A DNA stretch of 64,000 nt from Coriaria nepalensis (lineage: Eukaryota; Streptophyta; Magnoliopsida; Cucurbitales; Coriariaceae). Location: NCBI GenBank assembly GCA_027186245.1, contig CP114495.1, forward strand, positions 3,983,001 through 4,047,000, given 5' to 3'. Both the position numbers and the translations under genes were made by a program. A model generated the notes under the pieces. The model searched no databases. It saw only the letters and a list, made by a program, of their open reading frames with translations, and was not told the DNA's origin. Shown piece by piece: positions 1 to 10,643 of this stretch. The stretch's first letter is position 1, and each line of letters begins with the position of its first letter.

Positions 1-182
1 GAAAGGCTTACTACAAAACCGTTGGAGGTGTTTAGGACTACATTTTTGGGACACTAAAGCTCAAAAATTCTGGTAAACTCATTAACTCTTTCATTGTCCG
101 ACAAACTAAGTGCGAGAAGAAAAAAGAGTTGTGGTTTTTGGTCGGCGAGAAACCTATGTTGTTTGGTCTCATATAGTTTCCT

Positions 183-419
183 TTGGTAACGGTATTGAAA
201 TGTCATGAGTATTATGAGAACATTATGACCAAGCAGTTTGGAAAAGAACACCGGCTATTGAATAAATATCTTGATGGGAATCTTGTCACAGCTACAGAGC
301 TAGGAGTGAGGTTCGAAAATTGGACTAAGAGAGACAACGATATCATCAACATGGCTCTTGTGTACTTTGTAGAGGTTGTCATCATGGCTAAAGAGAGGAA
401 GAATAATAGTAAACCCTAA
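183..419 (+). pseudogene. DUF1985-like fragment (MULE/Ulp1-associated gene remnant)
   Basis: A 78-residue open stretch ends in a pattern seen in plant DUF1985 proteins: a charged loop, then the hydrophobic run DIINMALVYFVEVVIMAKER, then a stop. DUF1985 proteins are usually large, often carry a C-terminal Ulp1-like protease and are commonly spread by MULE transposons. Only a small part of the domain is visible. The sequence before it (1-182) looks coding-like but is not in one clean frame, and the stretch after it is tandem repeat. I therefore read it as a gene fragment. The family assignment rests on recognition of one short motif and is tentative. Confidence 0.35.
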
Positions 420-930
420 TGTTAAAACATTTCGTCTTCAACCATAAATTTTGAATCTTTCATCATTGAACCTAAAGATTAGACTTTTCTATCAAACTCT
501 AATGTTTAAACCTCTTTTTCATCTTAAACCATAAAGGGTGAACTTTTCATCAATGAGCCATAAGGTTAGACCTTTCTATCAAACCTTAACATTTCAACAT
601 TTTATCTTGAGCCATATAGGTTGAATTTTTCATCAATGTGCCTAAAGATTAGATATTTCTATCAAACTCTAATATCTAAACATTTCATCTTGAATCATAA
701 AGGATGATCATTTCATCAATGAATTTAAAGGTTAGACATTTCTATCAAAACCTAATGTTTAAATATTTCATCTTGAACCATAAACATTGAACCTTTCATC
801 AATGAACTTAAATGTTAGACATTTCATCATTGAACCTAAATGTTAGACATTTCATCATGGAACCTAAAGTTTAGAAATTTCCTACTGAACACTAAACGTT
901 AAACTTTTCATATTTGACCCTAAAGGTGAA
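418..930. repeat. Minisatellite array 1, period about 84 bp
   Basis: Diverged direct repeats alternate the phrases CTAATGTTTAAACATTTCATC, ACCATAAAGGTTGAA and AACCTAAAGGTTAGACATTT. Equivalent points fall near 418, 501, 585, 669 and 751, a period of 82-84 bp. After about 800 the unit shrinks to partial copies of roughly 28 bp. No coding potential is seen. Confidence 0.85.
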
Positions 931-939
931 ACCTTTCCT

Positions 940-1513
940 TTTATCCAATCGAGATTCTAGGACAGTGACCTCAAAATCTATAATTCTTGATCTCGATTGC
1001 TCGATGGATTAATTTCCAAATCTATCGACCAATTGAGATTTTAGGACAATGACCTCAAATTCTCTATTTCATAATCTCGATTGCTCGATGGCTTTATTCC
1101 AAGATCCATCGAGCAAATCAAGATTTTAGGAGTGACTTCAAAGTCTCTATTTCATAATCTTGATTGCTTCATGGCTCAATTCCTATATCTATCGAGCAAT
1201 TGAGATTTTAGGAAAGTTACCTCAAAGTCTCTATTTCATAATCTCGATTGCTCGATGGTTCATTTCCCAGATCCATCAGCAATCGAGATTTTAGGACATT
1301 GACATTAAATTCTCTATTTCCTAATCTCGATTGCTCAATGGCTTTTGAAAACGAGCCATCGAGCAATCAAGATTTTAAAATAGTAACCGCAAAGTCTTTG
1401 TTTCCTAATCACGATTGCTTGATGGCTCATTTTCAAAAGCCATCGAGCACTCGAGATAATAAGACAGTGACCTCAAAATATATATTTCCTAATCTCGATT
1501 GCTCGATAACTCT
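940..1513. repeat. Minisatellite array 2, period about 84 bp, palindromic unit
   Basis: Seven copies of a unit contain CTCGATTGCTCGATGG, a short spacer and then CCATCGAGCAATCGAG, followed by GTGACCTCAAAGTCTCTATTTC. The CTCGATTGC motif recurs near 992, 1077, 1160, 1243, 1325, 1410 and 1493. Each unit can therefore fold into a hairpin with a stem of about 16 bp. Because 84 is a multiple of three, one frame stays open and gives a 28-residue periodic peptide (1248-1550). I treat that as a by-product of the repeat and not as a gene. Confidence 0.88.
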
Positions 1514-1549
1514 TTTGTTTGGCCCCGTGATACTAAGAAGGGTTAGGTA

Positions 1550-3008
1550 ACGGGTTCGACCCATGACCCGCCTGATAAATGGGTTTGATCCATTTAATTT
1601 AGGCCAAAAAATAATGTATTTTAAAGCCCATTAACTTAATTTTTTTGATTTTTGAAAAACCAAATATTTTGTTGGATTTGACCCAAAATAAATCTGATTG
1701 GCCTAAAAGAGTTTTGGCCCAATTGGAAATAAATAAGTTAAATATTAAATTGAGGTTAGAAAAATTGTTTGACAAGTGATTATGGAATTGAGTTTGTTTT
1801 AGAAAATTACCAGTTGGACTCTGATTCAAGATGGAGCAAGCTTAGGTAAGGATGTAATACTTGAATCCCTTATGTAATTTTTTTTTTATTTATTTGTATT
1901 TTTTGTAAGGGTTATAAATTTTAGAAATACTCAAAATTACATGGTCCATTATATCTATTTATTTATGTTAATTGATTTGATTGATAACATATTCATGCAT
2001 TAGTCGATTACATGTTATACATGAATACCCACACAATTTTATTTTAAATCATGCATCTTGTGAATAGAAACATGATTTAATTAGGATTGTCCTAGTTGTT
2101 TATGTGATTTATTTAGTGAAATTAATTACATAAATTGATTAAGTTTTAAATAGTTTAAACTTAGTAATCACACCTTATCAAGTCAAACATTTAAGTTAGT
2201 TAATAACCAGTTTTGTTAAAAAGAGATTTGATGAAATTTTATGAATATACAAAGTCTATTAGTTATAAATTAGGTTCACCTAATATGATTAGGATTATAA
2301 TAAGATAAAGATTAGAAGAGTTTAATTGAACCTAGGTCCAATAGGATTGTCATTGGTTAACTAGTAATTAATTTAGAATTAATTAATTAGTCTTAAATTG
2401 AAAACATAGGATGTTTTATGAAGACACATATTTTAAAATAGTGAGTGGGAGAAAGTTGATATGACAATTTATCCAATGGTCTCCATTATTAGTACAATAT
2501 CGTGAGATATGGAAGGACCTCGAGACGGCTCTGTTTTCGTCCCTCTAAGAAAAGTTTCAGACCATATCAATATCAAAGTTGGCTTCTTAGGAAGATAGGG
2601 AAAAGTGATGCATTTCAAACTTGACATAATTAGATTCCAAAGGCGGCAATTTTCTTGTTAAGTCATAGATTCCGAAATAATGAGTTATACTCACAAAGAC
2701 ATAATTAAGTTTTAAGAGGTTAATTGTGTCTTGACCAAATAAACAATAACTTATGAGCAAAAGGAAAAATATGAGATATTTTAAGTTTGACTCGTAGATT
2801 TGAGAATGTCTCAATATTAATTTGAAATTAATATTATCAACCTTAAGGCGGTATATTAATTGTTGAGTTAATTTATTGTGGTTTAGTAATACATAATTTT
2901 ATGTGTTTTAATTATTGCATTCATGCATCATATTTACTATTATGAAATTTTGATATTTATTTCAATTATAATGAACGATGCATGTTTTATTTAATTTCAG
3001 CAATCATA
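1550..3008. other. AT-rich non-coding stretch, probable copia leader or LTR remnant
   Basis: No gene is visible. The part from about 2040 to 3008 leads directly into the copia gag relic and is probably its 5' LTR and leader, but I could not find a convincing initiator-tRNA primer-binding site or clean LTR ends. Confidence 0.4.
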
Positions 3009-3912
3009 ATGTTTTCAATCAATAATCCAGTTACCGCTTTACTCAATGAGTACAAATTAATTGGTGATAATTTTATAAGATGAAAATCAAACTCAAACAT
3101 GGTATTAATTTGCGAGAACCATAAGTTTGTCTTGACCGAGGAATGTCCTAAAGAGCCCGTTGCTAATGCTGCTCGTAATGTACGGAAAAAACATGACAAT
3201 TGGATCCAATCCAATAACAAATCCAAATGCTACATGTTGGTGAGCATGAGTGATGTTTTTAGGAAGAAACATGAAAATCTAGAGACTGCATATGAGATAT
3301 TGAAGTCTCTTCAGGCCTTGTTTGAGCAGCAATCCTACCAGAGTCATCATAAAGCTACTAGAACCTACATAAACACTAAAATGAAGAAACGAGTTTCTAT
3401 CAAAGATCATGTCTTGAACATGATCAACACAATGCATGAGGCGGAAATGAATGAGACTACTATTGATTAGCGCACTCAAGTTAGCATCATACTTGAGTCA
3501 CTCTCACCGACTTTTGCTGCATTCACTACCAACTATGTTATGAACAAGCTGTAGTATAACATAACTTAACTATTGAATGAACTACAGACTCTTGAGACCT
3601 TAATAAGGCGATGTCCAAAGAGGGTGAAGAAAATGTTGCTGAGCAAAAGCCACCTTCCTATTATGTTAAGAATAATAAGAAAAAAGTACACCAATGGAAA
3701 GGACAAGAAGGGAAAGAGAACCAAAGGTCACCTAAAGGCAAGGAGAACAAAAATAACAACAACTCCAAGAAAAAGGAACTCAAGGGAAAGTGTTTCCACT
3801 GTGGACTTGATGGCCATTGGAAGAGAAAATGTAACAAGTATCACTCCAAGCTAAAGGAGAAAAGGAGAAGTAAATTTGATTTACTTGTTTTAGAAGTCTG
3901 TTTTGACCAATA
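3009..3912 (+). pseudogene. Ty1/copia gag remnant with CCHC zinc knuckle
   Basis: The translation starts with a copia-type gag N-terminus (NNPVTALLNEYKLIGDNF) and is stopped by TGA near 3078, where the family has tryptophan. It continues in another frame from about 3099 with the UBN2-type gag core. A zinc knuckle follows at 3790-3840, CFHCGLDGHWKRKCNKY, of the pattern C-X2-C-X4-H-X4-C. Between them are a stop near 3468 and frame changes around 3540-3610. The order gag core, basic stretch, zinc knuckle is that of a copia capsid/nucleocapsid precursor. The gene is dead. Confidence 0.85.
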
Positions 3913-4698
3913 ATTATCTTGTTTTGACCAATGTTTATTTTATTTTTGGATTTTGCTTAAATTTGATTTCTTTATCTATGTTGCATGAACACAATTTTAA
4001 TATTTCTTTTAGTAATAATGATATTATTATTTCAAAAAAAGGTTTCAATATTTTTCTTGCAAAACAAACTAATGGACTCTATCTGCTTAGACAAAATGAA
4101 AGATCATTAAATAATTCAAAATTATTTAAAGTAGCAAATCCTAAATCAAACAAACGACAAAACATTTCTCAAAGTGATGATATGTATCTTTTGGCATCTT
4201 AGGTTAGGACATATTAATCTTGATAGGATAATCAGGTCAGCAAAGGATGGTTCTTTAAGAGAGCTAACTGTTGGCACTCTCATGTTTATGAATCTTGTCT
4301 AGAAAGAAAGATGACTAAAATACATTTCTCTACAAAGGGCCAAAGTACCACTTGAGTTAGTTCATAGCGTCATATGTGTTCCTATAAATGTACACACGAG
4401 AGGTAGTTATGAATATTTCATCACGTTCATTGATGATTATTCTAGATACGGATACATATACCTAATGCAAAGGAAATCTAAAACTTTTGGAAAGTTCAAG
4501 GAATTCCGAGTAGAAGATGAAAAGCAATTGGTCACTTAAAACACTTCGGTCGGATCAAGGAAATGAATACCTTGATTTTGAGTTCAAGGATCCTTTGTTG
4601 AAGCATGGAATTCTATTCCAACTCACATCACCTAGACCACAGTAGCAGAATGGTGTTGCAGATAGGAGAAACATAATATTATTGGATGTGGCCAGGTC

Positions 4699-5861
4699 TG
4701 TAATCCCCCAATATTTCTAGACTAGGCATAGTAGTGGGAAAATAAATTTAAAATTTGACTCATTAGTAAATTTTAATTCTCACATATACCAAATTTTAAT
4801 GATAGAAATAGTCCTGGATCTTTTTATAAATTTTAAAACTTAATAGGGGCTTAAGTTTAATTAATAATAATAAAAAATAATATATTAAAAATAAAATAAA
4901 TAAATAATGAAGCTCCACGTTTAGCCCATTTGGCAACATAAGCATTATGTTTAGTTAGACATCAAGTAAGTGTCATTAAGTTAGCATGCACATATGCTTA
5001 GTGGCATGCATATATGCTTAGTGGCATGCACATATGCTTAGTGGCATGCACATATGCTTAGTGGCATGCAAGTGGCAACATTAGCATGAGATAACTCTTG
5101 CTAAATCCATATGTTCATGTTTCCATAAGTTAATGTTATGCTAAAATGTGTAAGAATCATAAGCATGCATATGCATAACATTAAAGTGAGGTGTTGTCGG
5201 GTCAAAAGAAATATCGTTTATCGATCATAAAGGACCCCATATAATATTAAAGAAAATGTCATAAGAGGATCGTTGCAACGGTCATAAGCGGACTACTGAT
5301 TAAATATCAGTTAACATGCCGGTGGTAGCATCCTTAGGGCCCAAGTATGTAGAATGATAAGAATTTATGCACGTTAGATATAGGTCATAAAAGCACTAAC
5401 TCACGATAATCATAAAAAGAATAGTGATGTGAGTAGGACACTATCCTTACTGAGCTTTTAGCTCATAGATGTCTACCATGTATTGTAGGAAATTACAAAG
5501 GTAAGGCGGTAACCTAAGGAACAGGCGAATGGAGGCTATTAGCATGAGATTGTACATATGAGACCCGACCTCTACAGGCAATGAGTTTGAAAAATTGGCA
5601 CTTCTTATGTATATGTACGTATATGTATATTCAAATAAAGAATAAAGTATTTAAAAAGTTTTGGGATTACTTTTCTATGACAAAGATTTCCATACTATTT
5701 TCAAATTATTATGTATATCCTTCAAACCGCTTTTGGAAGTAAAGTTAATTTTAGGGAACAAAATTTTATAAAAAACAAGAAAAGTAATACACCTACTAGC
5801 TATATATGTTTCCCTAGAAAAGTATTTGATAAACTAAACAGCTAGTAGGGCGGGCGTTACA
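4699..5861. mobile_element. Solo LTR of Ty3/gypsy type inserted in the copia element
   Basis: The insertion begins TGTAATCCCCC and ends GGGCGGGCGTTACA. This TGTAA...TTACA inverted terminus is typical of plant gypsy LTRs. It is flanked by a perfect 5-bp duplication, AGGTC at 4694-4698 and 5862-5866, and the copia reading frame continues across the site when the insert is removed. There is no internal coding region, so it is a solo LTR left by LTR-LTR recombination. Length 1163 bp. Confidence 0.9.
4984..5074. repeat. 20-bp tandem repeat inside the solo LTR
   Basis: About 4.5 copies of GTGGCATGCACATATGCTTA lie in perfect 20-bp register (GCATGCA at 4984, 5004, 5024, 5044, 5064). One copy has TATATG in place of CATATG. 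Confidence 0.92.
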
Positions 5862-5935
5862 AGGTCAATGTTAAGCTACTTATCCTTACCACTCACGTTC
5901 TAAGGATATGCACTACATATACCTTAGGAACATAA

Positions 5936-7404
5936 TTTACAGATATGAAATCCAAACCTTCTTCATAAAAGATTGTATATTGGTTCCCTTAAAGGTTAAT
6001 TTTGGAACTAAATGGTTTTGAGCTCAAATTTATAATCAAGTTATAAATTGACCGTTCACTAATGAATTAATGATACTTAAGGATACAAAGATAATAAGAG
6101 GGGTAAAATGATAATTTAGACCAACTCTAATGATAATTTATGAATCAGTGGACTATTAGAGATTGCTTAATAATATGTTTTATAATTTCAAAGTGCAATA
6201 TCATATTTTTAGTGGAATAATATTAGGATTAATAAATTAGATTTATTAGATTAAAGAGTTTATTAATAATCTAATTTATTGGAGCTTGGAATCATAAGTC
6301 CACGGTCCCCAGTTCACCTCTATAGAACACTATATTTGATAAGAATGACAAAGGTTGAAAAAAGACTTATTTGCAAGAAAATAGTTTTTTGGGGCAAATT
6401 TATAATTATGAGATCATTAGTGTTAATTAATTAAAAAAAAAACTAATTAATTAAAAGATGTATTTAAATCATGAATTTCGAATTTCATTTATTAAATAGT
6501 AATATATTTGATTTTAAATTGATATGAGATAATATTTAATATTAAGATTAGGTAAGTTAAATTTAAATTGGTTTGAGAAACTAATTTAAAATTCAAATAA
6601 GATATGATCTAATTTAAAATAGAAGAGATTCTATTTTAAATAAGATTTGAAAAAATTTAATCAAATCAAATATATCATTAAAGATATGATATGATTTAAA
6701 ATATAAAAAATTCTATTTTAAATCAGATTTGATCATATCAAAGATATTATATAATGATTATCTTATTGTTTAATATTATGATTGAAGCATCAATTCAATT
6801 AATTTAAAGAGTTTAAATTAAAATGAATATTAAATGAAAATCCTAATGAAGTCCTATAAATACATCTCATTATAATAATTCAAGAGAAGGTTTTTCTGAA
6901 GAGATTTTTCTAGGGGAAAAGAAAAAGAAAACTTTGTCATCTCTATATGCTCACATATGACCTATTGTGTTGAGGATCGACCTGAAAGATCGTGGTATGA
7001 GTCTCGACGATCGATTCGCATAGGCTAAGGTATGACATCTTTGTATAGATGAAGGATTAATTTATTTATAAATAAAGGATCGCTAAAAGTTTTTCTGAAA
7101 ATTTTGTTATACACTAATTCAAGAGAAGGTTTTTCTGAAGAGATTTTTCTAAGAGAAAAGAAAAAGAAAACCTTGTCATCTCTACATGCCCACACATGTT
7201 CTATTGTATTGAGGATCGACCTAAAAGATCGTATTGTGAGTCTCGATGATCGATTCACATAGGCTAAGGTATGACCTCTTCGTATGGATATATGATTAAT
7301 TTATATATAAATAAAGGATCGCTAAAAGTTTTTCTGAAAATTTTGTTATACAATAGGACAAATTAATCACTTCCGCTGCGAGTTTTTGAACTCGTTTTCC
7401 TACA
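5936..7404 (+). mobile_element. Copia-type LTR (5'-truncated) ending the element
   Basis: This block is the reverse-complement relative of 52367-54420. Shared landmarks include the ACAGATATGAAATCCAAAC phrase at the upstream end, long AT-rich tracts, a TATA-like CTATAAATACA near 6853 and a 3' end of TTCCGCTGCG...CGTTTTCCTACA. It follows copia integrase directly, so its 5' part and the rest of pol are deleted. The downstream boundary is placed at TACA 7404. Confidence 0.7.
6877..7353 (+). repeat. Tandem duplication of the LTR transcription-start region, about 239 bp
   Basis: AATTCAAGAGAAGGTTTTTC begins at 6877 and again at 7116. The two copies stay aligned through GAGGATCGACCT...GATCG and TAAAGGATCGCTAAAAG, with about one difference per ten bases by eye. 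Confidence 0.88.
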
Positions 7405-7982
7405 ATTCCCCGATTCGAAATCATAGTGATATTTGAGTTACCCAGGATTTCAAACTTGTTATTTCAAACTGGAAACAAGTCTAAAATTCAATGATATCCC
7501 AATGATTTCGAATCGAAATCGGATAGGGACAGTGATATCCTAATCTCAAATACTGGATTTCAAGATTTTGGACTGAATTTTATTGATGTCTCAATTGGAA
7601 AATCCAATGATTTCGGACTAGGCAGTAACTTCTTACAAAAATCAAAAGAATGAAACTTCTTATAATAATAAAAAAATGAAACATAAAACTTCTTATAATA
7701 ACCTCTTACAACAAAAAATGAAATACGAAACAATAGAAACATATAAGTTCATTAAGTGTTCTCGATGAGCGATGGTGGAATCGGTTTTCGACAAATCTTC
7801 TGGTTGTATCCTAAGACTGCCACAGTTGCCACACTTTCTTCTTCTCTTTGTTTGTTCCACGGTCTAAGGTATACACTTGTTCTTGGGTCTTACACTTTGT
7901 TGACACATGATGGGATCCTTTCTAAAAAATCTCACTCGCTAGCTGATGGTACAGGACAAATTGATTCTGCATATGTGCCTCT
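7405..7982. other. Non-coding spacer
   Basis: Short diverged repeats of a GATTTCGAATCGAAATC-like phrase occur at 7400-7620. A small open frame at 7756-7986 has no recognisable domain. I see no supported gene. Confidence 0.4.
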
Positions 7983-9140
7983 CTAATGATGAGTGAAGTA
8001 GCATGGATCACTTACTATGTAGACACTCACACTTTTAGACATTGCAATTGTTACGGCATTAGTACACAAAATCTTATCCAAGTTAAACATCTTACATGTG
8101 TAACTTTTTCCCCCTAAGTTGACAAGGGCATTAGTAGCACCACCCATCACTTGAACCGTTTCATCATCCACACTATCAACCTTTATTGTTTGAGATTCAT
8201 CAAGTCTCTTACTAAGCAGTTTCACTACCTTAGGAGTGCATTGGTCGGTATAGTGATTGGCTTCATTTCTTTGAGTGTTAAACCAAATCGTAATCATCTT
8301 CCTAATACTATCAAACAAGGCTACAATTGGATATTCACGTATATCATTTAATGCAGTGTTATGCGACTCAGAATTATTATTTATCATGATATTGCATCTA
8401 AGACTCCTGAAATGAGCTCTTGATCAATGTTCAAATCTAATATCCTCTAGGTATGTTGCTACACCGGGATGCAATGCTCTAATCTTATTGAAGTACAAGT
8501 TGAATTCCAGTAGCCTATATGCTTTGAATGCATTCTTGAATAGAGAGACCATGTCACCACTTCTGAATCTTGACTTGATGTTTTTCTTGATGTGCCAAAT
8601 GCATGCACTATGTTTGGAAATCAGACAAACACTTTGTACTGTATTTTTAACACTCTGTGATCAATTTGAAATGAACACCAAGAGCATTAGGTATTTCTCG
8701 AAGCCTAGTAAAAAAACTAAGTTCAGGATGCTTCGTTCTCTTAGTCGACTATAACTCATGCTATCAGAAAAAGTTACTTATTACCATCCTATGTGGTTGT
8801 GGTTAAAAGCATTCCCTTATATTTGCACTTCAAGACTTTCCAATAAATAATATGTACCCCGAGATCATTACGGGCTACAGTTTTAATAGTATTCGGGTTA
8901 GGATCCTCGTTAGACTCACGATAACTATTTAGCACATGTCATTCAGTTACCAATGCAGATGCTTGCCGATGGCTGCTATGTTTGAAATAAAGGAACATGT
9001 ATGTTGATCTTTATAAGTTTGAATTTGAAAAAATGAATAATCTTTTTTTCTTATGGCATGAAGCATCCACTTGCAATTTAGATCTATATAAGTGGCAACA
9101 TATGTAGTCTTATTCGACTTCTTCATCTTGAAATCAAAAC
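7983..9140 (-). pseudogene. MULE (MuDR family) transposase remnant
   Basis: Read on the minus strand, the pieces fall in MULE order. Near 9140-8960 is a DNA-binding zinc-finger-like segment (KSNKTTYVATYIDLNCKWML...HTC). Near 8750-8490 is the transposase core around HSACIWHIKKNIKSRF. At 8387-7983 is the C-terminal part, beginning NNNSESHNTALNDIREYPIV and ending in a SWIM-type CxC-like segment (CKMFNLDKI.C). Stops and frame changes separate the pieces, and no terminal inverted repeats were located. Mutator-like transposases cut and paste DNA in the nucleus; this copy cannot be functional. Confidence 0.8.
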
Positions 9141-10643
9141 GCCGCAGATCGCATGTAGAATTACCTGTAGGCCATTCTTCGATGGAAAGAACTGAATACG
9201 ATAAAACTCATCTCTGCTTGATTAGGAAGAAACAATCGGTAGTAAATTGCTTCCAATGCCAGAAAAATTAGCACTCGAAACCCCAAACTGAGTAGCAATA
9301 TGAAAAATATTATTATTATCACAATCGCCCTCTTCTTCAATGAATTGGGATTGTGGTAAAAAATGTGGCGGCAAGTTGTGAACGAGGTATTGGATCCTAA
9401 TTTAAAATCAATATATTGACTAAATTCAGATAAAGTTTGTAATTCCTGCACCAAATCTAATTTGGAACAGAAATAAAATATCTGGATCGAAAAGATAGAT
9501 TGAAAAACTATATCATGATCTTGGATTGTGATATTCGACCAAAATCTTTGGACAGTGATTATTTTCGGTCCATGATTATGGTCTATGATCAAGGCCCATT
9601 TTCAATCTGACCACGCGTTAAATGCTTGTTTGATTATCAAATTGTTGCCCATTCGTGACCAAAACGAAAGAACAAAATTTAAGAACAAACTTGACGAAAT
9701 GTATGGTTTTATATCCCATTAAAGATAATATAAAAGTAGAAAAGTTAGGTGATATAAACGTACCGAACCGAATGGTGATGCTTGTATGTTCCAACGATGA
9801 TTCGTGGGTTGAAGGACGAGTAAAGACCAATAAAAGGATGAGAAAGAGAACATCCTTCTTCGGCTAGAGCAAAAATCAGAACTTGAAGATGAAGTTTGAA
9901 ATGATTATATTTTGGTGCATATTTGAATACGTTTTGGGTGAAAGAAGTGCTTATCCTCCATAAGGTTTACTAGTCATTTCCAACATACTTATTTTCAGGT
10001 TAAAGTCTTTATTTACTCACGCCTACTTCCAATTGGAACTAAATTTCATAACACACTTTTAAATACGATCAAATTTAAATACAACTTTGATAAACCACTA
10101 ATTTTCGTGTACCTTAGAAATTCCACTCTTTCTTTAGTGATTATTTTGTTGTTCAATTTTCACTACTTTTGGATTATTACAATTTATTACTAAATGCTCA
10201 CCTACTTTAATTTGATTTATTAAGGAACCCTCATTTAAAGCCCTGTACCACCGACCCTTATAAATTCTAACTTATGATTTTGTTATTACTCTACCTTCAC
10301 GTCAGCATCAACAAAAGAAACGTAATGGGCAGAGAGAATCAAAATGAGAAGAGGTAGAGAAAAGAGGAAAGATCCAATCCAAGTCTATAAACTTATCTCA
10401 TGATAAAAACTTATACAAAAGGGAGCCTTAAAAAAAAAAAAAACAAAAAAAAAAAACAAGCTAATTGGGAATCAGTTTTATCAAACTTCTCCCCCATCCC
10501 TTATCAATAACACTGCACCATTCGTATCATAGTACAAGGAACCAACCCATTTAAAAGAGACGGGTCTAAAGAGAGAGAGGGGTGTTGACCTATTTTTAGT
10601 TGGTCAAACCGTCAGTCAAACAAGCCGAGAGTGGGGCCACGCC
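9141..10643. other. Intergenic, no gene seen
   Basis: A 143-codon minus-strand frame at 9161-9592 abuts the MULE relic but lacks recognisable domains. A 70-codon plus-strand frame at 9655-9867 is also unrecognised. A-rich tracts lie at 10430-10460. The last ~200 bases before 10643 are probably the 3' UTR of the acidic-protein gene on the minus strand. Confidence 0.4.

Larger units (their letters stand above)
3913..5935 (+). pseudogene. Ty1/copia protease-integrase remnant, split by an insertion
   Basis: From about 4180 the translation shows the GAG-pre-integrase signature (LGHINLDRI), then the integrase core with FITFIDDYSRYGYIYLM and a degraded LRSDQGNEY region, and QNGVADRRN near 4650. At 4698 the reading is broken by a 1163-bp LTR insertion and resumes at 5862 with the expected copia residues (RSMLSYLSLP), so the two halves belonged to one gene. 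Stops and frameshifts are frequent and the first integrase aspartate appears lost. Reverse transcriptase and RNase H are missing: the integrase runs directly into LTR-like sequence near 5936, implying an internal deletion. Confidence 0.82.

Noticed and set aside
418..1513. CRISPR-like appearance of regularly spaced repeats
   Set aside because: Eukaryotic nuclear context, whole-unit tandem repetition without unique spacers, and diverged copies.
1248..1550. 100-codon frame with a 28-residue periodic peptide
   Set aside because: The 84-bp minisatellite keeps one frame open by chance. There is no start context, no flanking exons and no known domain.
9161..9592. 143-codon minus-strand frame with hydrophobic segments
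   Set aside because: No domain, no splice context, and it overlaps the decayed 5' side of the MULE relic. The MULE reading uses a different frame.
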